From NCBI GenBank assembly GCA_963082875.1, contig OY720099.1, positions 1,984,001-2,048,000 on the forward strand: DNA of 64,000 nt, given 5' to 3'. The DNA comes from Corella eumyota (taxonomy: Eukaryota > Chordata > Ascidiacea > Phlebobranchia > Corellidae). The notes under the pieces were generated by a model. The model did not search any database and had not been told where the DNA came from. It was given only the letters and a program-made list of their open reading frames with translations. The translations under genes and the position numbers were made by a program. Below, one piece after another: positions 14,101 to 25,727 of the stretch (position 1 is the first letter of the stretch; each line of letters starts with the position of its first letter).

Positions 14101-14522
14101 TACTGATATTCTAATGTTTGTTTTTTTTGTAGAACAGTACAGCTAAAGCAATGAGCGAAGCAATGTATGACGTTCACAATGTAACTTACAATTATGGACC
14201 CGCTGCTGAAACTTTGTGTAAGCGCACTTAAATTTAAATTCGATTTTTTCTACATTTAAAAGTAAGATTTTTACACCATTTTTGTCTGTTTTTAGTTGTA
14301 TTGACTGGCGTAACCACGGACTGGACCCAAGCAGAAGCTGAAATAGACATAAACTACACAATTGAATTAAGAGATACTGGAGAATACGGGTTTTTGTTGC
14401 CTGAAGACCAAATAATTCCGACAGGCGAGGAACTACTTGCCGGGGTTAAAGTCTTGGCCAAACATTTAAGAGACAGGCCATCTAGCGGTGGTAGTGGAGA
14501 GGGTAGTGGAGATGAACCTTAA
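11134..14522 (+). CDS. Pro-carboxypeptidase A/B-like metalloprotease, copy 1
   Basis: Nine exons: 11134-11213, 11301-11382, 11849-12085, 12420-12629, 12718-12810, 13011-13113, 13696-13901, 14133-14217, 14296-14522 (440 aa). Signal peptide (IVFCLFSLYV), activation peptide to about residue 120, then an M14A catalytic domain. Zinc and catalytic signature: HSRE (His69, Arg71, Glu72 in bovine CPA numbering), WRKTRSQ, DANRN (Asn144-Arg145), TVHSY (His196), [10 protein letters not shown] with Glu270. The position equivalent to Tyr248 is Phe (TLFVLTG), and the S1' pocket residue equivalent to Ile255 is Thr (TTDW). The tail is Ser/Gly-rich with an acidic-flanked SG (EGSGDE). Probably a secreted exopeptidase made as a zymogen. 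It is the most diverged member of the tandem array; intron 6 carries a SINE. Confidence 0.93.
13361..13642 (+). repeat. tRNA-derived SINE, near full-length, in carboxypeptidase-1 intron 6
   Basis: The 5' part has pol III-like boxes (A box ggtgtagtggtaag, B box gggttcaatctc), followed by a non-tRNA body and a tail ending in cccacatcgaggataaa. A reverse copy with the same order of segments lies at 29130-29405 and a third at 63690-63860. The tRNA part has no proper cloverleaf, so this is a SINE and not a tRNA gene. Confidence 0.8.
13975..14090 (+). repeat. 3' fragment of the same SINE family
   Basis: Matches the distal half of the SINE at 13361-13642: tgccaaaggtaactctagacc, a GGTCGTG-like middle and a ccacatcgaaaat end. 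It lacks the tRNA head. It lies in intron 7 of carboxypeptidase copy 1, so that gene carries two SINE-derived insertions. Confidence 0.65.
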
Positions 14523-14970
14523 AATTATTCTTTTATTTCTGTGTGTTTTTACGTTTTAAATATATATTAAAGAATAGGTTGAATTTGTGCTAATAGAAAT
14601 TAAATTAGATAGTTAAAAAAAATAAAAATTGTAAAATACTTTTTTAAGGTAGGAGATAGTAACAAGGCCAATTTTAACAATTTTAGCCCTTTTAATACAG
14701 TTAAAAACGATAGTAATAACTTTAAGGCAAATATATTAAACTTTGCCTTAATATTCTAGTTAAAAATTTACCAACGCACAACCTTATATATATATGAGTA
14801 ATAAACAGTTAACAGCTAGTTTATTAAATTTTTACAAAAGACCTTAAAATATATAGCGCTCACTTTAGAATTATATCACAAATTAAATTTAATAAATTTC
14901 ATATGCTTTACATATAAGCAAGAGAGTTATACGAGATTTAACTTAAAAAACTATAGGCCTGTTGTTTAAA

Positions 14971-17403
14971 ATGAAGTGTACAAAACTGTTATCAGTGGTG
15001 TTAATTGTATTTATATTTTGTTTAAGTGTAAATGCCAAGAAAAGCTATCACGGGTAAGAATTTAATTTAAATAAAACTAAACAAGTTAAAATCCGAAACT
15101 TTCTAATAGTTGAGAACAAAATATTCGTTTATATTTAGAGACCAACTTTGGAGAGTAGTTCCTACAACGAGCAAGCAAGTTGAATATCTCAAAAACTTAC
15201 AAAACTCTCCTGATTTTCAAGTAAGTTTAGACAAGCAAAGTTTAATATATATTTTAAGAAGCTTTCCTACATTTTGGAAAGACTTTGAACTTATTTCAAG
15301 GCGTATTTAAGTGTTACATTCTCTGTAACACAATTTTAGATTAAAATCCACCAACTTAATTAACTTGCTACATAAATTGCTTCAAGCGTCATAAATAAGT
15401 CATAAGGCACAATTGCGTAGACATTAGGCAATAGCAATTCTTATATTATAGTTAGATGCTTGGACCGAAGTAAGAACAGTCAACAAATATGGATTGTACC
15501 ATGTTTCAAAACAACATTTAAACACACTTCGTGATGATATGAAAAAGCATGAAATTGAACCAATTGTAACAATTCAAAATTTACAAACTGTAATCGAACG
15601 ACAAGCACCATCAAGTAAATCAGCCACCACTAAAGCCACATCCATCGAAGATTTTGATTATTCAGTTTACCATACAGCAGAAGAGGTAATAGTTAATAAA
15701 AACATATTAAAACAACCAATTAAACACTGTTAAGATAGCCATACAAATATAGATCCTGACAAATTCAAAAAAGCTTTACACAAATTATCACATTTTTAAA
15801 GATATATCAATGGATTAACTTCGCAGCCAACGAAGCCAATGTTCAAAAATTCCAAATAGGAATAACCTACGAAGGTCGTAAAATGTATGCTTTAAAAATT
15901 GGAGAAACTGATGGAAGTAGGCCGGTAGTTTACGTGGACGCTTTGACACATTGCCCAGAATGGATAGCGGCTGCGACAACAATATTTGCATTTAAAGAGG
16001 TAACGTTTTAATAAATCAACAAAAGTTGTAAAATATTTTATTACCTAAAAAACTACTAAAACTACGGTAGTAACATAATTTTTTTTGTTTTGCAAGTAAA
16101 ATGTTTGTAATGCTAAGTAGTAACTTAGATTGTAATTTAAAATCAAGTTTGCGTTTAGATTATTACAAACCCAGCATATGGATGGATGAAAAACAACGTA
16201 GACTGGATATTTATTCCAATGATTAACATTGACGGCTACATTTATACTCATGTATGTCATATTTCTACAATAAGTTTATAGCTATTACGTATTTTTATGT
16301 GTTTTTACATTAAATTTTCTTTTATTTAGACTGATGACAGGCTTTGGAGAAAAACAAGGAGTCAGTCAGCAGCTAAAGAGTGTTTTGGGGTGGATCTGAA
16401 CCGAAACTGGGACGACTATTGGACCGGTGAGTTAATAAGTTTAAGCTAAATAACAACCAAAATTTTTAAAAAGGTAGGTGTTTTAGAAGCCCAATTAATA
16501 ATCTTACTAAATATAATTTAACACATTTCTTTCTGAAACATACATTTTTAATCATGTAAAACCCCGATTTTTGTTTTGGTAAAGTAAGAGGCTCCTCCTA
16601 TAGTTCGTGTCATCGAAATTTTCACGGTGCCAAACCTGAATCAGAGCCAGAAGTTAGACATCTGGCTCGCTACATAGCCGCTAACAAGGACATGATCACA
16701 GCAGTCATTTCTGTCCATTCTTTTACCCAACATATTCTTTATCCATATCACTGGCCGCTGATAAATGCTACAGATAGAGTTGAATTGGTAAGTAAACAAC
16801 CAAGGGTTGGGTTCTAACGTTTACAATATTGTTAAATAATTTATTTTTCTTAGCAAGCTCTTGGTGATGTTATGGCAGAAGCAATTAGGCAAACGCACGG
16901 AATGAACTTTACGGTTATTCCAGGCACTGAATTTGAATGTAAGTTTTCTTTTATTATATGTACGAAAAAACGCGAGCCATCAAGTGTTGGCCTAATCTAT
17001 CACCAAAACCCTTCAGTATATACCATTTCTGGCTTGGTTAATATTTGTAAGTCCTATATGCAATAAAATCCTTTTGACCTGGCAATTAATATTAACCAAT
17101 CTTTTGTTATCCGGCTTTAAATGACCTTAGGATTTTTTTAATATCATTGATCTTGAATAATGCTCGATCATTTTGTTTATAGTTTTATGGTCGGGGGCTA
17201 CAACTGACTGGACTTACCGCCACGCCAATATTACTCTAAGTTATTCTTTTGAATTGCGGGACCTTGGTGAACACGGTTTACTTTTGCCCCCTGATCAAAT
17301 AATACCAAGCGGAGAAGAATTTTTAGCAGCTATGGTAAAGTTAGCAAAATATGTAATTGATAGTTTCTCAAGTGGTAGTGGAAGTGGAATGGAAAATGCT
17401 TAA
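14971..17403 (+). CDS. Pro-carboxypeptidase A/B-like metalloprotease, copy 2 (altered active site)
   Basis: Nine exons: 14971-15053, 15139-15220, 15452-15685, 15802-15999, 16159-16251, 16330-16426, 16585-16787, 16854-16938, 17183-17403 (431 aa). Signal peptide ([14 protein letters not shown]), propeptide, M14A domain. The zinc ligands are kept: His69 and Glu72 in HCPE, and His196 in SVHSF. However Arg71 reads as Pro (HCPE rather than HCRE), Tyr198 as Phe and Tyr248 as Phe (EFEFLWSG). Asn144-Arg145 (NRNW) and Glu270 (ELRDLGEHG) remain; position 255 is Thr. The tail is Ser-Gly-rich ([11 protein letters not shown]). Very similar to copies 3 and 4, so a recent tandem duplicate. It could have changed specificity or weak activity; the frame is intact, so I call it a gene, not a pseudogene. 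Confidence 0.9.
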
Positions 17404-18047
17404 GACTTCAAATAATTTCATATTTTTTGTAGATTTTTTTCCTTATAATTTTCAAATGTAGAGTTTTAATATTTTAAATATGCAATGAAATACATGTAAG
17501 GCTTTATTGCGACAATTGCTTATGAAGGCTTTTAACCTTGACTTATGAGAATATATAAGCATGTATTATAAAATTAGTTAACATTTGTTTATGGTTTTCG
17601 TAGATTACAATATTATTGATAAGTTTCGTCGAATAACAAATAGATTTTTTTTTAATTTTTGTGTGCTTTTATTGTTTTAAATATATATCAATAAAATGGT
17701 ACAACTAATGTTATTACAATTAAGAAGTAAATTAGGTGTTTAAAAAAAGAACAGAGAAAATATTTTTCAAGTTAAAAAAATATTGAAAGGACCAGGCAAG
17801 TAATTTTAGCTTTATCAGTACAGTTGAAAACGATAGTAATAATTTTTAAAATACATTAAACTTGACTTTAGCATTCTCAACCTTACATATAATAGACAGC
17901 TAGTTTATTAAATCTTTACAAAGGGCTATAAAATTTATAGCCTTCACTTTAGGATTATATCACAAATTAAATTCAATAAAGATCATATATATGCTTGCTG
18001 TAAGCAGAAGTGAAATAAATGATTAAGTATTGAAAACTGTTGGTGAA
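17404..18047 (+). other. Spacer between carboxypeptidase copies 2 and 3
   Basis: About 0.64 kb, AT-rich. It resembles the spacer upstream of copy 2 (14.5-14.97 kb): both contain similar words such as gttgaaaacgatagtaata and atatcacaaattaaatt shortly before the first exon, so the duplicated unit included the promoter region as well as the gene. Confidence 0.55.
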
Positions 18048-20369
18048 ATAAAGCACACACCATTTCTACCAGTGGTGTTGTTCGCATTTTTATTTCGTTT
18101 AAATATAAATGCCAAGAAAAGCTATTACGGGTAGAAAATTAGAATTAAATAACCCAATATATGAAAAGATTTTTTATAATTTAGAAAAAAATCTATGTTT
18201 TTAGTGACCAACTTTGGAAAGTAGTTCCTGCAACAACCAAGCAAGTTGAATATCTCAAAAACTTACAAACTAAAGCAGGATTTCAAGTAAGCCCAAGCCA
18301 AGAATAGTTTTACATATTTTAAGTAGTTTTACTAATATAAGTAAGACTTTTAATTTATTTTTAGGCAATTTGAAATGTTATAATTGCAGTACACATTTTG
18401 GTTTCAAGACCACCAACGTAAATAACTTTGTATATGGATTGGTTCAAGCATCAAAACTAGGTATTAAGGCTTGGCAAGCAATGATAGTTTTTAAATTATA
18501 GTTAGATGCTTGGACCGAAGTAAGAACAGTCAACAAATATGGATTGTATCATATTTCTAAACAACATTTAAACACACTTCGCAAAGATATGAAAAAGCAT
18601 GGAGTTAAACCAATTGTAACAATTCAGAATTTACAAACCGTAATCAAACAACAAGCACCATCAAGTAAATCAGCCACCACTAAAGCAACATCTATCACAG
18701 ATTTTGATTATTCGATTTATCATACTCCGGATGAGGTAGAAATTATTAAAAACATTTTGCAGTACCCAATTTAACACCGGTAACAATTACTAAGAACACT
18801 CAAAAAATAAATCCCATTTTTTTAAAGATATATCAATGGATTAACCTGGCAGCCAACGAAGCCAATGTTCAAAAATTTCAAATAGGAATAACCTACGAAG
18901 GTCGGCCGATGTATGCTTTAAAAATTGGGGCAAATGATGGAAGTAAACCGATAGTTTACATGGACGCTTTAATTTATAGTAGAGAATGGATAACAACTGC
19001 ACAATATTTACATTCAAGGAGGTAACATTTTTTTATATGATTTTGATTGTAATTTCAAAATAATTTTGCGTTTAGATTTTAACTAACCCAACTTATGGAT
19101 GGATGAAAAATAATGTAGACTGGGTCTTTATCCCAATGATAAACGTTGACGGCTACATTTATACTCATGTAAGTACACCACAATTATTTTTAACTTTAAA
19201 CCAACAGTTAATTTCATTTAAGTTTTTGTTGAGTTTTCACATATAAGATTTTGTGACATTTAGTCAGTTGACAGGGTTTGGAGAAGAACAAGTAACTGAG
19301 TTTAAGCAAGTTAGCAATTAAAAGTTAGGCAGAGTCAGTACCTTAAAAGCCCCAATAAAAGCTTTCCTACATACTTTTTATCATATCTCGCCAAATAATT
19401 TTTACTTTACAAAATAACATATAAATAGATAAAGAAATAATAAAATTTTTGTATTGGTACAGAGGAGGGCTTTGATAAATGGCCGTGTCATCGAGCATAC
19501 CACGGTCCCAGCCCCGAATTAGAATCAGAAATCAGACATCTGGCACGCTACATAACAGCCAACAAGGACAACATTGCAGCAGTCATTTCCGTCCATTCTT
19601 ACACTCAATATATCCTTTATCCGTATAACTATCAGCTGGGTTTGGATGCTCCAGATAAAAATGAATTGGTAATAAGACAACCAAGCTGGGTTCTTTTATT
19701 TACAATTTTCCTAAAAAGTTTGTTTTTTTTGTAGCAAGCGCTTGGGAAAGTAATGGCAGAAGCGATCAAGCAAACGCATGGAATGAATTACACGGTTAGC
19801 CCTGGCTCAGAATTCATATGTAAGTATTTTTTGTATTTTATGCACGAAAAAAAACATGAGTTACTACACATTAGGTATTGACAAATCACAAAAATGTGTA
19901 GCTTATAGTAATATATTAACCAATTAATATTTGCCTGTCAAATCTGCAATGTAATAACCTCAATTAACAAAAAAAAAGCTTCAAGTTATCTTCGATATTT
20001 TAGTAAATTATTAATTTCAAGATTTCAAGCTTGTTTGTTAACCAATCAATAATTCCGTTTACAGTTTTAATTCCAGGCTCCACAACTGACTGGACATACA
20101 GTCAAGCAAATATTACCTTAAGTTATCTTTTCGAACTACGAGATACCGGCGAATACGCATTTCTTTTGGCCCCTGATCAAATTATACCAACTGGTGAAGA
20201 ATTTTTAGCAGCTATGGTAAAGTTAGCAGAATACGTAATTGATTCTGTAAGTGGGAGTGGAAGTGGAATGGAAAATGATCAAAACTTTATTATTGATTTT
20301 ATAATTTGTATAATGTTTTTTTTTTTAATTTTTACGATGTACAATTTTTATATTCTATATACGGAATAG
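18048..20369 (+). pseudogene. Carboxypeptidase copy 3, decayed
   Basis: Exon relics: 18048-18130, 18205-18286, 18502-18735, 18828-19021, 19076-19168, about 19263-19300, 19463-19668, 19735-19819, 20065-20369. Compared with copies 2 and 4, the start codon is ATA. The first donor is weakened (gtaga). Zinc ligand His69 is Tyr (YSRE). A 4-base loss in exon 4 (about 18990-19021) shifts frame. Exon 6 is truncated by an early stop and has lost the Asn-Arg segment. The original stop codon is lost, so the last exon runs on into a hydrophobic stretch. Later exons still keep SVHSY and ELRDTGEY. It also has Phe at the Tyr248 position (EFIFLIPG). It cannot encode an active enzyme as it stands. Confidence 0.88.
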
Positions 20370-21504
20370 TTTACGTGCTGAAATCATTTGCGACATTTGT
20401 TGATTCAAGTTTTTTAACCCCACAAATCAAACACAATTTAAAAAAAAAACGAGACTCTAACTTTTTATTGCCATTTTTACCTAGCCAAGCATATATATTT
20501 TAATTCGCACACCACAATGACAATTAAAAACAATCCTAAATCACAATGACAAAAGTAAATACGAATTTTTGAACTATTTGCTTATTGCAAAGTGAACCAA
20601 TTTAGCTTATTAAACCCAGATCAAAAGATTTTCAGTTGACACTAAAAAACCGCTTGTGCTTACATAAATAAAATGCTTTCACATATAATTATACAAATAT
20701 TAGGTTTCTATGTATAACAATCAAGTTAAACATTAAAAATGTGGCCCCAAAAAAGGCAAACCTGTAATAAAGTATAATAGTTGAGGGTATAATGTATAAC
20801 TACTTAGGTAATTTACTAAAACAGAATACGATGGCACGAATTAATTAAACATTAACGGACTCGTTAAATTTATAGTCTTAAACTATTATTCCAAAAGGAA
20901 TTCGTTGTATACCCGAGATCCTATGTTTACTGTAGGCGTTAGTGTAAGTGGCTATATAAATATATATTGCGTGGTTTGCTAAAATTTCGATACTGTTAAA
21001 ATATAAAAAAAAGTTAATAATTTAACATTAAGATAACTATTGTAGTAAAAACGATTTTATTTAAGATGTTTTAAAATTTTTTTATTGCTATTTAACTTCT
21101 ATTTTTCGTAAATTAAAATGAAAAAGAAAGGCAGTTTTTTTCACAAATAGTATCAACAAAAGTTATGTTATTCGGTGTATTTTGTTTTTTAATTTAATAT
21201 TACAAAATAATTACTTTATGAAAATCCATGAGCCTTGATTATAAAAATAGTTAATATTTATTTTATGATTTCACGTGTATTGAAATATCAGAAGATAAGA
21301 GTTCCGCGGATAACAAACATTAGATATTGTGTTGTAATATTAGGGCATTTCTTAACACCCCACAATCATTAGGTCATATATGATTTAACAACTACAAAAA
21401 AAATATTTTAAGAGATTATAGAAATATTGTTATACATAATTTAAAAAAAAGATTTTTAAATTTTAGTGTTTATTTATAAAGTATTAGTTATATAAGTTGT
21501 GAAT
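20370..21504 (+). other. Spacer between carboxypeptidase copies 3 and 4
   Basis: About 1.1 kb of AT-rich sequence with no gene seen. It is longer than the spacers between the other copies and does not obviously share their promoter-like words, so copy 4 may use different upstream control. A promoter for copy 4 must lie at the right end. Confidence 0.4.
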
Positions 21505-24500
21505 ATGATTAGTTCAAAGTTAGTATTGGCTGTGGTAGTTGTTTTTTTAATCTGCTTCAAAGTGAATGCCATGAAAAGCTATTACGGGTGAGTGAAATAT
21601 TACATATAAATTTAAACTTAAAATCAATTATTTAATACTAAAAAAAACAAATTAAAAAACGTACAAATTCTACAAACGAACTGTTTAACACGAAAACTAC
21701 ACTTTGGATATATATTAACTTTTTTAATTTTATTTTGCGAAATGTTTTTACAAGGGATCAAGTTTGGAAAGTCGTTCCAACAACAAACAAACAAGTTGAT
21801 TACCTCAAAAACTTACAACAAACATCAGGATTCGGGGTAAGTCCGCTCGACTTAAATAAACACTTGTTTGTAAACGTTTAAATAGATCAAGATATATATA
21901 CAGTTTTGTAATATCCTAATTCAAAAATTGGGCCCCGAAACTCGACTAGAATATCTTAAAACTAAAATTAAAAAAGCCATTTGAAGACTGTTTACTTAAC
22001 TTTTGACTTATAGGTAGATGCTTGGACAGAGGTACAAACAGTCAATCAATATGGATTGTATCATGTTTCAAAACAACATCTAAACACACTTCGAGATGAT
22101 ATGAAAAAACATGAAATTGAACCGATTGTAACAATTCAAAATTTACAAACTGTTATCCAACGACAAGCACCATCAAGTAAATCAGCCACCCCTAAAGCCA
22201 CATCAATCACAGATTTTGATTATTCGGTTTACCATACGGCACAAGAGGTAACAGCATTTATAATAAATTGCTAAAAATATATAGAGGCCAATTTTACATG
22301 TCATATGGTAACTTTTGTTGGGTATTATTATTTGATAAATATCTAATTATTTACCCGCTAAGTGGTTGTTTGGCTTAACAAAATACCCTTTAAACTTAAA
22401 GGGGACGCTACAATGTTCCTAAAATTAAAACTCAATGTCTTTTAGCGTTGTACTTTTAATTTTTATTACATGAGTTTATTTGACCAAATATTAAAGCGCT
22501 TGTTTCACATAGTTTACTTTGGAAGTGGACAATAGATAAAAAGTAACTGGTGTTTACATACAAAACAAACAGCAGTTTTTAAGGCAAATCTATTACAATT
22601 TAACTCTTGAATCTTTACTTTGCAGATTTACCAGTGGATTGACTTCGCAGCCAAAGAACCGAATGTTGAAAAATTCCAAATCGGAATAACCTACGAAGGT
22701 CGGCCGATGTATGCTTTAAAAATAGGACCAAACGATGGAAATAAACCAATAATTTATTTGGACGCATTAATTCATTGTAGAGAATGGATAACTACTGCAA
22801 CAACCATATATACATTTAAAGAGGTAACTTATTTTTAGTATCAAGTTAGACTATAAAATGTTGTATTTCAACATAGCTCTATTTGCAGTTCAGTTAACGT
22901 TATGGTAATTTACGGGGTAAATAAATAAAACCAATGTTACATCTAATTAAATGTCTGTTACATATACCTTTAACCTAATGTGTTTCACTTTATATACTAG
23001 GTAAGGTAAAAAAACATATCCCAAATGAAAGTATATCTTTTTGCAGATTTTAACTAACCCAACTCATGCATGGATGAAAAACAACGTAGACTGGGTCTTT
23101 ATTCCAATGATAAACGTTGACGGTTATGTTTATACTCATGTAAGTACAACATTGCTTTAAGGTTAACCTAAATACAAAATTTATATATTTAAATATCCTA
23201 ATATGTTCAATTTAGACTGAAGATAGGTTCTGGAGAAAAACCAGAAGTCAAACGGCAACTGTTGAATGTCCTGGAGTAGATGCAAACCGAAACTGGGACG
23301 ACCATTGGAGCGGTAATTAAATTAAACGTTACACAACATAAACATAATGCCAAACATTATAAAGTTAAGAATACTACTTGGTTAAAGTTTAACTTAAGTT
23401 TTATCACAGAATTTTGTATGCAAATTAACCTGTTAAAATGTTATAAAAACAAAGCATGCCAATCAGCAAAAGTAACTTAACGGTGTATAAACACATGCCT
23501 AAAGTACCCTTTAAACGTTAGTTAAAAGTTAATTAACACATATATATCCTTCTTATTTTTAAGGTGAGGGTACTGAAAAACGACCCTGCTCTAATGTCTA
23601 CCACGGTCCAAAACCCGAATCAGAATCAGAAGTTCGACATCTGGCTCGCTACATAACAGCGAACAAGGACAACATCACAGCAGTCATTTCTGTTCATTCC
23701 TATTCGCAACTTATTCTTTATCCCTTTAACTTTAGAATTGAAACGGAGGACATAGTTGATAATAAAGGCGAACTGGTAAGTTTTTTTATGTATATACAAT
23801 CGTAAGGCTAATCTCTTAGGCTAATCGTAGTTACTTCAGATATTTCGACGAAATCTCGGATGCCTTTCTAACTTAAAGTTAATATAAAATATTATACATA
23901 TCAATTAACCTTCTTTTGAGTTTGACAGCAAAAAGCACCGTTACTAGTTTTTTTGCCAACGCTGAAAAATAAAAGTAGTGGATATTAAACCAAAAACCTA
24001 TGTGCTGATACGCGATTTTTATTTTTTTAGCAAACGCTTGGAGATAACATGGCAGCAGCAATCAAAGAAACTCACGGAAAAGATTACATCGTCGGACCTG
24101 GCGCAGAAACAATTTGTAAGTAGTTTTTAAAATAACCTAAGCATCATATTTTAATTCCAATGTGGTAATGCCTGTAAAAAGTAGTACTGGGCAGTAAGAT
24201 ACTTTATTACCAGATTACATGAAGCCACCGCAAAACAGCAGCAAAAATCTTACCAGATAGAATTTAAAACGCTTTAATAAACGAATTTAAAACACGGAGT
24301 CCTAATTAAGTAGCGCTTAATCCATGCCCAACTTTAGTTTCTTACAACATATTAACAATATCGATTGTTTTACAGATGTTTGCTCTGGAGTAACCACAGA
24401 CTGGACGTACGGGCAAGCTGGCATTAAAATAAGTTACACCTACGAACTACGAGATACCGGTGAATATGGGTTTGCTTTGCCTGCTGATCAAATTCTACCA

Positions 24501-24587
24501 ACTGGCCAGGAGTTCTTTGCGGCCATGGTGAAGTTGGCAGAACATGTAGATGACAGTGTTAGTGGAAGTGGAGCGGGAAACATTTAG
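21505..24587 (+). CDS. Pro-carboxypeptidase A/B-like metalloprotease, copy 4 (complete catalytic set)
   Basis: Nine exons: 21505-21587, 21755-21836, 22014-22247, 22626-22823, 23047-23139, 23216-23312, 23564-23775, 24031-24115, 24376-24587 (431 aa). Signal peptide ([15 protein letters not shown]), activation peptide to about residue 120, M14A catalytic domain. All key residues are visible: HCRE (His69, Arg71, Glu72), WRKTRSQ (Arg127), DANRNW (Asn144-Arg145), SVHSYSQ (His196, Tyr198), ETIYVCSG (Tyr248 restored by the splice between 24115 and 24376) and [11 protein letters not shown] (Glu270). The residue equivalent to 255 is Thr, neither the Ile of A-type nor the Asp of B-type enzymes. The tail is SGSGAGNI. 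This is the array member most likely to be a fully active digestive or secreted carboxypeptidase. Confidence 0.94.
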
Positions 24588-24679
24588 AATCAAAAACTGG
24601 ATTAATGTTAACTCTAATTTTTATTCGAATTGTATCTTTTTGAAATTTATAATTCTGTAAATATGAGCATGATGATACA

Positions 24680-24685
24680 AATAAA
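24680..24685 (+). terminator. Polyadenylation signal for carboxypeptidase copy 4
   Basis: AATAAA about 95 bases after the copy 4 stop codon. Confidence 0.55.
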
Positions 24686-25053
24686 GTTATATCGTGTTTA
24701 TGAATGAAAATCTCTTTAAAGCAAATAACTATTATTAATTTCTTTTGTACTTTGACAACATGTGTAAAGTTATAACCCCGTTAATAAACAATCCAATAAT
24801 TTGAAATTTTTTCTGATTTTTTTGTATTTACAACATCAAGAAAAAAAATTTGGCAAAACAGAACAAACATATAAAAAATAAAAAAATCCTTTTCAAAATT
24901 GCTGTACAAAAATAAAAGCGCTAAGTCAGTGATGTAATATCTCAAATTCCATCGTAATTTAACTAGATTAAGGGCAGTTATAGCACCACCAATTCCAGTA
25001 ATCATACAAGTAGAAAATGAACTGTGAAAAATCCTTTAATTTGTATCAACAAC

Positions 25054-25727
25054 TTAGTATACTACAGCTCTGGTAGGTGGGGTGCTGGTTAGGTACGATC
25101 TTGTCTTTAACTTTGCGTTGTTTTCAGTTGTCTTTGAAGTCGATTTCGATCTCTGTTGGTCTGTAATTTTAAAACATAATTAATACATTTTCCATCAAAG
25201 TTATTTGTAATTTTTTAATTCGTAAAATACAAGTTGAAAATAAATTTTATAAATCTAAGTTTTTAACCGCCAAAGCATTTTAAATGCTAGATTTAATTTT
25301 TACCTTTATTTTTAATAGTCGGCCTTGATTTAGGAATGTACGCATCATTTTTGGTTCCCGAAATAGCAGAAATCTGTTGCTTTTTCTTCGTTTTCTTGGC
25401 ATTATTCGGCAACGGTTGCAAATCAGGATAAGGTATAATATACCGAGAACTGCTGTCATTACTACTTACAGAAGACTCTGGCAGTCGCATTGGTCTTACG
25501 CTATCAACATAGGTATTAATCCCTGGGTACTGAACGTAGTCACTTTTGGTGCGTTTGTATCCGTAATATCTTTGCTTTTCAGCAGCGTATTCAAGATCTG
25601 CTTCGTTTTTTTCCCGTTTCTTCTGATTTCTACGCTTAAAAACGCGAGCTGCGCAAGCTGATAGAATGCATGTTAATATTAGACTTCCAACGAGCAGGCC
25701 TACCATAATAGGCGCTGTAGCTTCCAT
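25054..25727 (-). CDS. Small single-pass membrane protein, unknown
   Basis: Two exons, 25727-25304 and 25160-25054 (176 aa). The N-terminus is very short (MEATAPIM), followed directly by a hydrophobic helix at about residues 8-27 (VGLLVGSLILTCILSACAA) and a basic stop-transfer stretch (RVFKRRNQKKREK). This predicts a type III topology with a cytoplasmic tail of about 145 residues. The tail is rich in Ser, Tyr and Lys, with proline-directed bits (YPDLQPLP, STPPTRAVVY at the C-terminus). I do not recognise a family. The start is the only Met before the membrane helix. It is convergent with the carboxypeptidase array (470-base gap). Confidence 0.8.

Noticed and set aside
24781-25005. Minus-strand open frame (starts MITGIGGAI) just downstream of the small membrane gene
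   Set aside because: Lies in the likely 3' UTR of that gene, runs into low-complexity hydrophobic sequence and has no splice partner.
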